Shown: piece after piece, positions 1 to 11,336 of the stretch
Layout: every line of letters starts with the position of its first letter
Position numbering within the stretch: position 1 is the stretch's first letter
Assembly: GCA_963921825.1 (NCBI GenBank)
Contig: OY997593.1
Coordinates: 73,402,513 to 73,466,512 of the forward strand
DNA length: 64,000 nt
Direction of reading: 5' to 3'
From: Erodium maritimum
Lineage: Eukaryota > Streptophyta > Magnoliopsida > Geraniales > Geraniaceae
Program-made: the position numbers and the translations under genes
Notes under the pieces: model-generated
What the model was told of the DNA's origin: nothing
The model's database searches: none
The model's input: the letters and a program-made list of their open reading frames with translations, nothing else

Positions 1-970
1 GAGGAGTCCGGCTCGGAACTGGAGCCGTTGACGCCGCGGGACAGCGCGTCTTCTCCGGTGCGGTTCTCGGCCACGAGGAGTGGCGGAGTTCCGTTGATGG
101 GGGGAGGCTGGTCGCACACTGCGGCGGCACGTATTCATCGGACGTCGGCGAGGGATCCACGCCCTCGGATTGCGAGGGGAGTAGGATCGGGTCCGGCTAG
201 GGCTGGCGATACAGTCCCGCGGGGATCGCTGGGTGTGGCGGCGAGGACGGAGGCTCGGGTGCCGGTGGTGGTGGTCTCATCGGGCACGGAGGCTATGGCG
301 GTGGAGTCGGCGGTAGCTTGGCGAAGAAGCAAGGGCAAAGGGGTGCTGCAAGAGAACCCTAATGGGCCGGAGTCGGGCCTTGGAGATGGGTTGGGCAGTC
401 TGTCTGGGTTCATGCAGAGTGGTTCACATGTAGCATCTGCTTGGGGCCACAAGCACCCCCGCCTCCAGAAATGAGTCTGAGGTGGTTCACATGTAGCAGC
501 GGATGGGGGGCACAAGCACCCCCGCCTCCAGGAATGAGTCTGAGGTGGTCCAGGAAGGGGGTGGTCGACTGTGACCCCTTCCTGGCAAACAGATGACGAG
601 GGTACCATCGACAGTCGTTATCTGTCTCCCCTACCAGTCCGGTGTCAGCATTCCCGCGTTCAGGAGCCCTAACATTATAAGTCAAGGGAGGACGACGCAC
701 GCTGACTCATCGGAGGAGATGGCAGTCCACCAGTATTCCCCTCTCACTCGGCTGGCTCGGCCAGTGTCATATGGTAGAAGCATGCTGTATCGGTTTCCAG
801 GGTTCGTCTGGAAGCTACCGCAGATATCCCCCTTCAACCGCCCTTAAGCATCGAGCAACTTTTACTTTCTGTTATTGCTTTATGTTATTAAGTTGGATTC
901 TATCCTGTAAGATGGGTACACGTATGTACTCGTCACACTATCTCTTTTTTCAGTAATAATATTACCTGTT
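1..970. other. GC-rich repeat-like fragment, no supported gene
   Basis: The first 850 bases are much richer in GC than the rest of the window. They hold only short open frames with no protein family I recognise, plus a local tandem repeat. The right end (about 850-985) is AT-rich and runs into a short A tract near 977, as LINE 3' ends do. I infer a truncated retroelement that starts outside the window. A degraded host exon remains possible. Confidence 0.3.
421..547. repeat. 63-bp tandem duplication
   Basis: Two adjacent copies begin with GGTTCACATGTAGC at 421 and 484 and run through CACAAGCACCCCCGCCTCCA to GAGTCTGAGG. They differ at a few positions, so the duplication is not very recent. Confidence 0.85.
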
Positions 971-1569
971 CTTCTAAAAAAAAACTTTATTTGTTTTGGA
1001 AATTAAACACCACAAAATAACTTGTTTTACCGAAAAAATACGGATAAAATACCGTAAATATTAGGGATAATTGTAAAATTTTACCATGAATTATGTAGGT
1101 TTAATTTTTTTAATGGTGAACTACTTTTTGTTGTAAAAAAACTCACGTGAATTATTTTCCGTCTGTAAATATGCTATCTTTATCTGAATTTAATCATGTG
1201 ACAATCACATGATATAAGCTCTTCCTTGAAAATAAATATTTTATTTTATATGTGTTTCGTTATTTGTAACTCTCATACATACGGATTTTGCAATTTATAA
1301 CTTTTATGCATGCGCTTTTGTGGAAGTACTTTCGCATTTTTGCAAAAAAAACTTGATCATTTATTGGATTTGCAAACGAAAATAGTTCATCGTAATTTTT
1401 TACAACAAAGAATAGTCTATCATAAGTTTTTGCAAAACGCGCATAATTCACTACAAGTTCTTACGATTATCCTTATAATTAATAGACATCATGAAAAAAT
1501 TTATATTGTCACGTATAATTATAATTTTTGATATCCTATATTTATTTACTCGTGACATTTTAGTAGTTA
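971..1569. other. AT-rich spacer with a degenerate repeat copy
   Basis: No gene is seen. About 1358-1477 resembles 14563-14688 in the rhodanese gene intron: both have TGGATTTGCA followed by GAAAATAGTT or AAAAATAGTT, and both end with a CAAAACRCGC, TTCAYT, TTAC/TTGC and ATTATYCCT-like series. I infer two old members of one short repeat family. Confidence 0.5.
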
Positions 1570-3600
1570 TTGACTAAAAGAACTCCCCTTTTGTTAGGGT
1601 TTTCTTTCTAATCTTCTCCTTCTCCCATTTTATTTGGTGTCGCCTCCAACACCAACTTACCTGTCACCGACCACGCCCACCAATAACGTGGATGTGCTAC
1701 CCCCGGTCTTTCCAAGAGATCCTAACGGACGCGTGCTCGAGGCGCCTCGAGAAATGCCACAAAAGCCGTTGATGGGTTTTATAAAACTGACCAAGCCGCG
1801 GAGGAAGTCATCCCGACTCTCTTTGGTCCCCTTACCATTGCTACCCGTTGTTTCCCTGGCCACGGCGTCCTTGAATCAACACTATTTCGCTCATTCTTTC
1901 CTTGATTGGTTTCATTATTTTTCCCGCAGGTTCGACCGCAACAACATGGGTCTTATCTTCCTCGAAGAGGTGTTTAATGCTATCTTCATGGATGCAGAGG
2001 AAGACCGGGTGGTCATGGTCCCACATGACGCTTTAGCTGAGCAGCGCAAGGCCTAGACGACGTTCGGCCTGGCGCTTCTTCACCTCTCGGTCATACGACC
2101 AACCGATCATGGAAGGCCTCATGATGAAAGTCTGGAATCATGATAGTCTTGTTATCACTTATCAAGGACTTAGGCTAGGGGATATCCGGTTTCTTCATTA
2201 CCTCGCGGGTGGAGAATGGCACCCCTCATCTTGTAGGACATCCGTCCGCAAGTCAACCTAACGATTCTCCCCTTTTCTCGTCTCTAGATGTGGGTGAGGC
2301 TGTCTGAACTTCCTTTGGACGGGCTCACCGTTGCTATAAGGGTATTTAGGTGGGTGAAGCCTTTGGAGGTTTGTGGACGTCCAGACGGACGAATCGGGCA
2401 TGGCTTGGGGTAGTAACCTTTGGTGCGGTTATGGAAGAATTTGACAATCTTGCTCCGTCGGATAATATGTATGAACTTTTCGGGTCACGTTGCTCCAATT
2501 AAGGCTCGGTTGTAATATGAGCGCCTTCCATGTTTCTACTTCATTTGCGGATGCATAGGGCACCTTGATGTTGCTTTTCCTTTGAGGACAAAAAGATGGA
2601 TATTTCTCAACTCCATGTGTTGGACATATCCTTGATGGCTGCGGAGTCCCCAAACCTGCACAAGGGGTCTGCTAGGACTGGTCGGAACATATCCGCCCTT
2701 GGTCCCCTAGTTTGATGCGTCTGGAATGTTTGTCGGGTTTTGGGCCGCTACGACCATACTCTTCCAGTCTGGAAAATGATCTCTTGTCTAATGAACCAGA
2801 ATGTCCTCGAATTTGGAGGCTCACGCGCCTTCTTCTTGGACCACCACTCCTACAATCGAGGAGATTTGGACGATGAAATACGGGGTAACACATGATCTCC
2901 TTTCTAACCAGGAGGCCTCCTTGTTAGAAATGAGGCCTTCCAAGATGAATCTCCAACCTAGGTTTCCTATTTGCGCCCAAAAATTTGTAAGCCTCTTCGG
3001 AGAGGGCTATGTCCTCGAGAATTGGGGGAGGAAGGCGAGGCACGATCAAGCCCTCTACATATCATTGCCCTAAGTGTGCTTTCCCTGACTTAGAAGAAAA
3101 GAGATCTGAACAACCTTACCTCCCGATAATGATGGAAAGTCTAAGAGGGACAAACGCGAGGTCTTCAAAAAAACCTCGCCAAGTCCAATAGCTATTGGAG
3201 ACACGCGCAATGTTGCAAAGGAGGCACACCGTGCACATTCGGGATCTGACGCAACTCGATCCCAAGCCTCCTCATTTTCCTAGCGACTTTCTTGGATGTC
3301 TGACATTATCCTCACCTCCCCCAAAGGTCTCCACCAAAGGATCAATGTGTTTGTTAGAAAAAAAAAAACAATTTTATTCATGTTGAGCCAGGAAACGTGC
3401 AAGCTGTGATAGTAGCGTTCTCCATTGAAAAATGGATCCACTCCCTCAAAAATCACTTGGATTCACCGGATAATTTAGTTATAAGGTTAACGCTTCGAAT
3501 CCGCCCGGAACTACATCTCATCCTTTCCGTTTGTTATCGGTCGCTCATCTTTCATCAATGAAGTCTCCACGAATATGCTAAAAAAGTAGCTATTGACTAA
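1570..3600. other. Degenerate moderately GC-rich region, possibly an old transposon
   Basis: Base composition here is more coding-like than the flanks, and an open frame on + covers about 1637-2056, but it has no convincing start and no family I can name. Further short frames on both strands are interrupted. The picture fits a decayed multi-kb element. No terminal repeats were found, so class and borders stay open. Confidence 0.3.
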
Positions 3601-3615
3601 AGATCAACACTCTTG

Positions 3616-3690
3616 TGGGCCTATTTAGAGCCCATCTCGAAGGCCCATTAAGAACATATAAATGCACACTTTAGGATAAAGCTAGGCCCA
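3616..3690 (+). promoter_or_regulatory. Site II-like motifs and TATA-like box upstream of the MSP1 gene
   Basis: TGGGCC is at 3616-3621 and GGCCCA at 3642-3647 and 3685-3690; a TATAAAT sequence lies at 3657-3663. These sit 200-270 bases before the start codon. TGGGCC/GGCCCA (site II, TCP-bound) motifs are common in plant promoters of housekeeping and mitochondrial protein genes. The start of transcription cannot be fixed from sequence alone. Confidence 0.45.
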
Positions 3691-3888
3691 CTAAGAATCC
3701 TAGAGTCCAGAAAACAGTTGCTTCGTTCTCGACGGTTCCTTCGTCGCCGAGAACACGAACCAAACCCTTTCGTCATCCCCAAAATCGAAGCACAACACTC
3801 CTCTGAAAATCGAAGCTTCATATACATATATACATATATGTTCATGTATAATTTTCGGGATTAATCCATAGAGGACGAGATTGAACAA

Positions 3889-6800
3889 ATGGGACGATCG
3901 TCGGAGAAGAGGCTTGTGCAGGAACTGATCCTGTACGCGGCCAGCGCCGCCCTGAGCTGCTTGGTCCTGTTCGTCGGACTCCGGCACCTCGACCCCAACC
4001 GTGAAGCGTCTAAGAAGGCCCTCGAGCACAAGAAGGAAATCGCCAAGCGATTGGGTCGCCCTCTGATTCAAACTAATCCCTACGAGGTATTATTGATTTC
4101 ATGAATTGCATTTTTTGGTAACATTATGCGTTTCTGGTGAAATTACAATGACAATAAGCTATTTTGGATCGTTGGTTCTCCTAGAAATCCAATCATTTGA
4201 ATTGTTATTATTAATTTTATGTTGGGTTTATGTGGGTCTGTTAAGAATTGCTTTGGATGTTTTGTTATCATTTTGAGTTCAATTTAGTTTGTTTGATGAT
4301 ATTCTAGGATGATTTAGAACATTTACCTCACTGTGATAATCCCTACGAGGTATTATTGATTTCATGAATTGCATTTTTTTGGTAACATTATGCGTTTCTG
4401 GTGAAATTACAATGAAAATACGCTATTTTGGATCGTTGGTTCTCCTAGAAATCCAATCATTTGAATTGTTGTTATTAATTTTATGTTGGGTTTATGTGGG
4501 TCCGTTAAGAATTGCTTTGGATGTTTTGTTATCATTTTGAGTTCAATTTAGTTTGTTTGAAGAAGTTCTAGGATGATGCAGAACATTTACCTCACTGTGG
4601 CTGAGAATTTTCTTGACTTGTTGTGTTATTTATATCCTTTTGTGTAGTGTTGTGTTCATGTGAGTTTGTTTGAAGAACATTTGGGATGATTTTCGATAGG
4701 GAAACCATTATTTACATACCCTCTTTAACCTTTAGCTGTCAAAAACACCCCCTAAAGGTGAGAGGTTAGCGGTGACACAATGTTACCTTTTGTATTAATA
4801 AAAAAACACCTGGATCTACACGGAAAGTGATGGTTTTATCAGGAACGCACTGTTTCCTTTCTAATTTATCAGTGTTTTTTCAGGACAAAATAACCCTAGT
4901 CCGGGTGTTTTTGATGATAAACGAAAGTCGACAGCGCGTTATTGATAACCCCTCACCTTTACAGTGTGTATGTTAGAAGCAATGGTCAAAAGGAGGGATG
5001 TTAATGAAGTTACCCCTTTAGAATAGTTAGCTTCTGACTGTTGAAGAAATTCTGGGATGATTTAAACATTTACCTCACTATGGATAAGAATTTCCTTACC
5101 TTTTGTGTTACCTTTGAGTTTTAGGAACCCCTATAGGTGAGGGGTTATCATTAACACACTGTCACATTTCGTTATTCATCAAAACCCACACATTCACACT
5201 GAAAGGTGATGGATTTATATAGGCACACACTATCACCCTTTCTGTTGGTTTTCGATGAATAACAAAGTGTTACTGATAACCCCTCATGTATCCAGTGTGT
5301 TTTTGAGAATCGAAGGTCGCCGAGGGTGTGTTAGCGAAGTTACCCCTTATTTATATCCTTATATATAGTGTTGGGTTCATGTGAGTTTGCTTGAAGAACA
5401 TGTGGGATGATTTAGAATAATTAGCTTCAGAACAGAACAGAACAGAACAGTTGTTATATGGTGAAGATTTGTTCCCTTTTGTTAACAGGATGTTGTAGCT
5501 TGTGATGTCATTAATCCAGACCACATCAATGTGGAGTTCGATTCCATTGGAGGGTTGGAGGCCATAAAGCAAGCTTTGTACGAGTTGGTGATACTTCCTT
5601 TGCGAAGGCCCGATCTTTTCTCACATGGGAAGCTTCTTGGTCCCCAGAAAGGGGTCTTGTTGTATGGACCTCCGGGTACTGGTAAAACCATGCTTGCCAA
5701 AGCTATAGCAAAAGAGTCTGGAGCCGTTTTCATCAATGTGAAGGTATCGAACTTGATGAGCAAGTGGTTTGGTGATGCACAAAAACTTGGTGAGTTCTTA
5801 CATCTTTGAAAAACCATCACTGCTCGTAAATAGAGATTCGTGCTATCAATCCTTATATATATTGTCTTGTTACATTAGGATGATGTGTAGTTCGTTTATG
5901 ATGATATGCATCCTTGGAATGAGAAATTCTTACAGGGATCGCTGGTTTTTCATATGTTTGTTATAGGGATAATTACAAAAGGTACCTTCAGGCATCCATT
6001 TTTTGCAATTTGTATCCCTCTTTTTTGATAATTGTAAAAAAAATCGCTGAACTTTTCTTTTTGATGCAATTTGTATATAAATGATGATTGTATTTTTAAA
6101 TTTTAGATTTTAAAAATAATAAGTGAAAAACTAAAAATTCAAATTTTCATATCACTTAATTTTCCTCTTCTTTGTACCGTACTAAGAGTAAGAAATCTAA
6201 GGGATATGAAAATTTGGATTTTTTTTTATTTTTTAATAATTATTTTTAACTTTTAATTTCAAAGGGTAGAATTGTCATTTTGAAACAAATTTATACAAAT
6301 TGCATTAAAAAGACTAGTTCAGGACATTCTTTCTGCAATTAACAAAGAAAAGGGCTACAAATTGCAAAAAGTGAATACCTCAAGGTACTTCTTTGTCTAG
6401 GGATTACCTCACTCAGCTACCCTTAAATATGGATCATTTTCAACTAATTACCCCTAAGTTTAAACAGTTTTTGACAACCCCTTTACGTAAGTTTCTATTA
6501 TCTCAATTTACCCAAATCCCCCAACTTTGAGTGTGAAATGACGAAAACATCCTTATTATCATTATTGTTTCTTTTCACAAGGGTATTTGCTGCATTTCAC
6601 ATCTAAAAGTTGACGGAATTGGGGTAAATGAGACTAAATACTTTAGGGGATTGTCAAGAACTTTTAAAACTTATAGGTAGTTAGTTGAGAATGATACATG
6701 CTTAGGGTAGATGAGTGAGTTTTTCTCATATTTATTATGTTCTATATGTTAGAGAACAAATAGAGTTGTTAACACATTGTTTCTGTTAGCAATTAAACTA

Positions 6801-8860
6801 CAATCTGCACATGCAATCTCACTTATCAAATTGTTATGCCATATAGGTTTGATTAAACTGTTAATACAAATACTTCCGGTTGAAGATCATATATGAAGAC
6901 CATGACCAGTTTTTGTTTAGCTTCTAATTTACGATGATATTCTCTATTAATCCGACATAAATTCTTAATACTCTGTATTAACTCTTGCAGTTGCTGCTGT
7001 ATTCAGCTTGGCTCATAAACTCCAACCTGCCATAATATTCATTGATGAAGTCGACAGTTTCTTGGGTCAGCGCAGAACTACAGACCATGAGGCATTAACA
7101 AACATGAAGACAGAATTCATGGCTTTATGGGACGGTTTTACCACAGATCGTGAGTTTCTAATACTCTAAAATCGATTAATTATGCCTACCTGGGTTGGCC
7201 TGGTGGTCAAAGAGCCCTCTCACCTCGTTGAGGTCAGAGGTTCGAATCACAGTGGGTACATCTGCTTGGGAGCAGATGTTGGTGGAGGTTAGGGTAGAAA
7301 TAGACTGGGCTAGAGTAGGATTTCCCCGCTTTCTTGCTCATAAAAAAATTGAATTAATTACGCTTCAATTAAGCTTTTGTTTTTAATGTTTCTGCATTGT
7401 ACCTGTAGATCATGCTCAAGTGATGGTTCTTGCTGCAACTAACCGGCCATCGGAACTCGATGAAGCAATACTCCGGCGTCTTCCTCAGGCCTTTGAGATT
7501 GGGATACCCGACCGGAGGGAGAGGGCCGAGATACTTAAAGTCGTTCTGAGGGGCGAGAATTATGAAGAGGGTATTGACTTTGATCGTGTTGCTAGCATGT
7601 GTGAGGGTTATACTGGATCGGATCTCCTCGAGCTCTGCAAGAAAGCGGCGTATTTTCCGATCAGAGAGTTACTCGACAACGAAAAGAACGGGAAAATATC
7701 TCCTGTGAGTACATTTGACGCTTGCTATTTTCCCTCACATAGAGAACATGTTCATTATTATGTTGTCATATTTTGGTATTGGGTATATTGCACATACTAC
7801 ATTTATGAGTTGCTCACAAAAACGAAAATACAGTTAATTTCCGCAAAAAACATGACCGTCTTTATGAATTTTCACTTATCACCGTCTTATAAAATAGACG
7901 GAAACCATCAAAAGTTTCGTTATTTCATCACATGACTTACATGTGAATGTAACTGTTAAAATATCTTGAAACTATTCCCTGCCGAGCTGTACTCTTTTGA
8001 ATTCAATTTGATCCCATCCTCGAAATCCTCCACGAGATTATATTGAAATCGGAATGAGTAGTTTAAAAAAAAAATACTTTTGATGGTTTTCGTCTATTTT
8101 GAGCGATGGTGACGCATGGAAATCCATAAGGGTAGTCATGTATCTGTCTAAAATTTACTATAAAGTCGTGTTTGTGGGCAATTCGTAAAGAGTTATGTGA
8201 AATTAATTCTTTGGTATTTATACAAGGGGGAACTCCAATAATGCACCCCTTTTCGACCTTCATTAAGGGATACAAAAACACATAAAATACAACTCCGGTT
8301 AAATCGTACTGATGCCTTGAGTTTTTTTCTTTTTGCGAAAACTAACTTTCACCTTTGTTTCTGGGGGCTGTTTTTGAGAAAAGCTTTGCAAATGTGACCA
8401 TTGGTATTTGCAAAACTGACGAAAACCGTTAAATTTGGCGTAAATTGTTGTGTATTGACAATAAATGAAAGGCATAGGCGTGTTTTTCTTAAAAGAAGGT
8501 AAGGGCCGCAGCATGTTTTCCTTAATAAAGGTTGAAAAGGGGGTGTGTTATTGGAGGTTTCCCTTTATACAACATTAGCAAATATATGTGTTTGTGGCCA
8601 ATTCATAAAGGTAGTCATGTGGATTACATTTTCAGGCACCTAGGCAATTGTCACAGAAAGACTTGGAACGAGTACTTACAACGTCGAGGAAGACAAAGGT
8701 TGCTGCAACCGAATACTCGCTCTCTCAATCTGGTTTGATGAGGCCAGGGTCAGATGATTATCCTGTCAAAATCGCGATCAGCGAGTTGTCTAGACTCGTC
8801 TTCAACCAAATATCCAACTTTCAATCAGCAGAGACCCAACCAGACAAGGAGGAAGACTAG
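3889..8860 (+). CDS. MSP1: MSP1/ATAD1-like AAA ATPase (mitochondrial outer-membrane helix extractor)
   Basis: Five exons: 3889-4086, 5489-5789, 6991-7149, 7409-7704 and 8636-8860, giving 392 residues with all phases matching. A membrane segment lies near residues 13-31 (LILYAASAALSCLVLFVGL), followed by a basic linker and one AAA module: Walker A GPPGTGKT at 126-133, pore-loop region SKWFGD near 157-162, Walker B IIFIDE at 181-186, sensor-1 Asn in AATNRP near 231 and the paired arginines LRR near 242-243. Known family members pull mislocalised tail-anchored proteins out of the outer mitochondrial and peroxisomal membrane. All key residues are present, so I infer an active enzyme. The closest Arabidopsis relatives I recall are At4g27680 and At5g53540. 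The start is the first ATG before the membrane segment. Introns are unusually rich in repeats. Confidence 0.93.
4075..4600 (+). repeat. 263-bp tandem duplication spanning the exon 1 donor site
   Basis: AATCCCTACGAGGTATTATT occurs at 4075 and again at about 4338, and the following 250 bases match closely. The second copy carries the last bases of exon 1 plus its GT donor inside intron 1. Related shorter copies of the block tail (TCTAGGATGATTTAGAACAT and variants) recur near 4565 and 5045, and the TTTATATCCTT segment recurs at 4629 and 5349. The intron therefore grew by repeated segmental duplication. Confidence 0.9.
4698..5026. repeat. Inverted-repeat element, family B (copy 1, MSP1 intron 1)
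   Basis: Borders are approximate. The element opens with ATTTACATACCCTC and an AAAAACACCC segment and closes with the complementary arrangement ending GAAGTTACCCC. The middle carries two arms around GATAACCCCTCACCTTT. Related copies lie at about 5126-5343, 16020-16345 and 24128-24353, each inside an intron. Probably a non-autonomous foldback/MITE family. Confidence 0.6.
5126..5343. repeat. Inverted-repeat element, family B (copy 2, MSP1 intron 1)
   Basis: About 220 bases with arms built on GGTGAGGGGTTATCA near the left and GATAACCCCTCA near 5275, followed by GAGGGTGTGTTAGCGAAGTTA. It resembles the copy about 100 bases upstream. Borders are approximate. Confidence 0.55.
5966..6395. repeat. 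MITE-like element, family A (MSP1 intron 2)
   Basis: The left end GGGATAATTACAAAAGGTACC pairs with the right end AATACCTCAAGGTACTT. The centre holds ATGAAAATTTGGATTT and its complement AAATTTTCATATC, so the element folds over most of its length. Other copies: 13810-14123, 62386-62791 and 63597 to the window end. Confidence 0.7.
6400..6728. repeat. MITE-like element, family C (MSP1 intron 2)
   Basis: The left arm has ACTCAGCTACCCTTAA, GGATCATTTTCAACTAA and TACCCCTAAG; the right arm has TAGTTGAGAATGATAC and CTTAGGGTAGATGAGTGAG, which are complementary. It abuts the family A copy. A second copy lies at 31319-31534 in a MIP2 intron. Confidence 0.7.
7191..7348 (+). mobile_element. tRNA-derived SINE (copy 1, MSP1 intron 3)
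   Basis: It starts TGGGTTGGCCTGGTGGTCAA (A-box-like) and has a B box GGTTCGAATC near 7241, as in pol III-transcribed tRNA-derived SINEs. It ends in a short A run (7342-7348). Flanking direct repeats ATTAATTATGC (7175-7185) and ATTAATTACGC (7353-7363) mark the insertion. Confidence 0.88.
7891..8101. repeat. 25-bp inverted repeat arms, MSP1 intron 4
   Basis: AAAATAGACGGAAACCATCA begins at 7891 and its complement (ACTTTTGATGG, then CGTCTATTTT) lies at 8077-8101; 24 of 25 bases pair. A second pair of related segments (TTTGTGGGCAATTCGTAAAG near 8169 and TTTGTGGCCAATTCATAAAG near 8591) are direct repeats. The surrounding 900-base intron is probably an old composite element. Confidence 0.65.
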
Positions 8861-9261
8861 TAAAACGGAAACCCGAAAGATCGAGGATGGCGTTCCTTCT
8901 CCTTTTTCGGGTTCGTTGGTTATGATGTCCTTCAGGTTCTGTCCTTGGAAACATTTGCAGTTCTTTGTAATTAGATGAGTTCCAACCAGTTTATGTTGAT
9001 CAACATAGTTTGATTTTTCATGTTCTACATTGCCAGTGTATACTGTATTTTTTTCCGATTCAGTCTCATAATTATACGGAAAATACTCACTATAGTCCTT
9101 GAATTTATTCATGAGGAAAGCCCTAATTCATTTACGTTCTTATTGAGGACTTGATTTGTAGGGCTAATGTCTCTATTGTTGTGGGAGATTGGAAGAATCG
9201 ACTAACTATTGAGGACTAATTGTAATTGTCTATAGCGGGTGAATCCCATCGAAGATATGTT
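8861..9261. other. 3' flank of the MSP1 gene
   Basis: This stretch should hold the 3' UTR and polyadenylation region of the upstream gene. No other gene or clear repeat is seen. Confidence 0.4.
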
Positions 9262-9628
9262 TAGAGCATTCCTATTGAAGCAACACTGAGGAAACAGCAA
9301 GAGGCGACAACGCTCAGACGGTGATAGCATTCTGTTCCCCACTTTTTTGCTCTTCTTTTTCATTTACCTGACGTATCTTGTCACTATTTTTCTCTCATCC
9401 AGCCGCTTGTTGACGTTTATCTAAACAAAAGTAGCATCGGTAACCACACTTCCCCTCTTTTATCCTCTTTCCTACGTGATATCGCTTCTCTCTTATCTAT
9501 CTCTTCACGTAAAGCAAATAGCATCGGTAACCACACTTCTCTTTTATCCTCTTTCCTACGTGATATCGCTTCTCTCTTATCTATCTCTTCACGTAAAGCA
9601 AATAATACTATCAATTTAAACGCTCTTA
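9262..9628. mobile_element. MITE-like element with AGAGCAT-type ends
   Basis: The left end TAGAGCATTCCTATTG and the right end CAATTTAAACGCTCTTA are imperfect inverted repeats. An 87-bp tandem duplication fills the right half (copies from about 9434 and 9521). Ends of the same type occur at 18306-18712, 19601-19799 and 43218-44277. Confidence 0.5.
9434..9607. repeat. 87-bp tandem duplication
   Basis: GCATCGGTAACCACACTTC occurs at 9434 and 9521, followed in both copies by TATCCTCTTTCCTACGTGAT and on to CACGTAAAGCAAATA. The copies are nearly identical. Confidence 0.9.
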
Positions 9629-10759
9629 GCATGGAACTTACTATGATTTAAACAATAACCTCTTATTAGATCATGTTTGTCTGGATGGGTGAAGTTATTT
9701 TAATATAGGTAAGAGAAAACCCAATAACAAAACCATTTTAATCTTTCATTTGCAATATCTGCCTGACCAACCTATTTGTGTAATAAACTAACCCGTAACT
9801 TTTCATAATCTACAAAAAACCAACGAGCTGTTATAACATAGTCAGTTTTTGTATAAATTAACCGTCAGTTTTTCTCGAGTATCCACTAAAATGGTTTTGT
9901 TTTCTCCTAGCTATAAAAAATTACGCTATATAGTTAATTCTGCCGAATAAATGTCCAAATAAGTGTGTTATTATAACTACCCTTATAAGTAATGTAGTCA
10001 ATAAAACCAGTCTCGAGTCTAATTTTCCAACTAGAATTTTGTGACTTGGTCACACAATTGATTAGAAATATTACTAAATAGGTCAATGAGACAGACTCAC
10101 AATTAAGCCCTAAGATTAGGGTTGGCCTTTGGGGGCTTTGTGTGCATGGATGGACAAAACAATGATGGAACCATTCAAAGTTTCAAGGAGTTTGGTCAAA
10201 ACAAAAATCAGAATCTTTGACTTATATTTTTTATTTTTTATTTTTATTTTTGGGGTGTTAGGCAGCTCTTATAATTAGTGTAATTGCACCAACAACCTAA
10301 CATCAACACACTTTAATCAATAATTGGGACCATTCTATATATAGAATTATAGATACTCCTTATGTGACAAGTCCTCACATCAATCGCAAACCCGATCGAT
10401 GTTTGGTTAATTTACACTCGTACTTATCAGTTATCACGATGCTTAAATTTAAACGTGATAAAATATAATTTTTATCGAATACAAACGATTTTCACGATGA
10501 AATCCACTAAGAACGTCCGTACTGAGATAAACTGAGGGGCGAATTGTTCGAAAAGTAACCTTGTAACAATTTTTGCTTTCTCTATTCCATGGGGTGCATG
10601 AACTATTGTCCCGACTAATTTGCCTTTCGCCCGAATCTTACCTCATATTATTCTGATTGAGGCAATCTTCATTGCAGGAGTGAAGATTATTCGCCCCAAA
10701 GATGTCTGGACTGAGTCGATTTCCACTACAAAAGCTTTGACACGACTAATATAAATCTA
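9629..10759. other. AT-rich intergenic stretch
   Basis: No gene, and no repeat I can place with confidence. Composition and scattered short A/T tracts are typical of plant intergenic DNA. Confidence 0.4.
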
Positions 10760-10951
10760 GGGTTAATTGCTAAAAAACTATATTATGAATTGTTCACTTG
10801 CAAAAAACTATATTATGTATTGTTCATATTTTTAAACAACAATATCTTTTGACCTCGATTTACAAATTTTTGAAATATTACGTCAAAATTAGATAATACG
10901 TAATGTAATTTAAACCGTGGACATTACATAATGTAGTTTTTAGCAATTAAC
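10760..10951. repeat. MITE-like element, family D (upstream of BCS1-like gene)
   Basis: The left end GGGTTAATTGCTAAAAAACT pairs with the right end AGTTTTTAGCAATTAAC. A second, incomplete left end starts at about 10970 and runs to about 11060. A related element lies at 12860-13068, so the BCS1-like gene is flanked by this family on both sides. Confidence 0.7.
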
Positions 10952-11232
10952 ACTAAAACTATTGGTTAATTGCTAAAAACTACCTTATATATCGTCCACG
11001 TGCGAGAAAACTATTGTATGTATTGTCTACATTTTTAAACTACCGTATCTTTAGACATGATTATCTATTAGTCTTTTCGACGGAATTATCACTATACTCG
11101 TATATTATTACGTCCCTAATTTTATCGAAATATTCTAAGAGTTATACCAACATTTGGAGGCTGAGTATATACCGAAACGAGTCCAACTGATACACGTCAT
11201 ATATTAACGGCCAACCAATTCTTCACCTAGGC

Positions 11233-11238
11233 CACGTG
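11233..11238 (+). promoter_or_regulatory. G-box (CACGTG) upstream of the BCS1-like gene
   Basis: A palindromic CACGTG lies 99 bases before the start codon. Such sites bind bZIP/bHLH factors in plants. A function here is inferred only from position. Confidence 0.35.
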
Positions 11239-11336
11239 CGAATTGACCAATTTACCCTTTCCCGCCGGCTCTTGCCGCCTCCAAAAAATACCCCATAAAT
11301 CTCGGCGGCACGTCACAGATTCTCCAAATCACCACG

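Noticed and set aside
421..547. CRISPR-like array from the repeated 63-bp unit
   Set aside because: Only two adjacent copies with no unique spacers, in plant nuclear DNA.
1637..2056. Open frame near the left edge as a gene
   Set aside because: No convincing ATG start, no family and decayed surroundings; kept only as part of a degenerate region.
7191..7260. Possible tRNA gene because of the GGTTCGAATC box
   Set aside because: No cloverleaf closes; the A tail and target duplication identify a SINE.
9417..9632. Frame with repeated REEIDKREAISRRKEDKR
   Set aside because: The repeat comes from the 87-bp DNA tandem duplication in a MITE-like element; there is no sign of a real gene.
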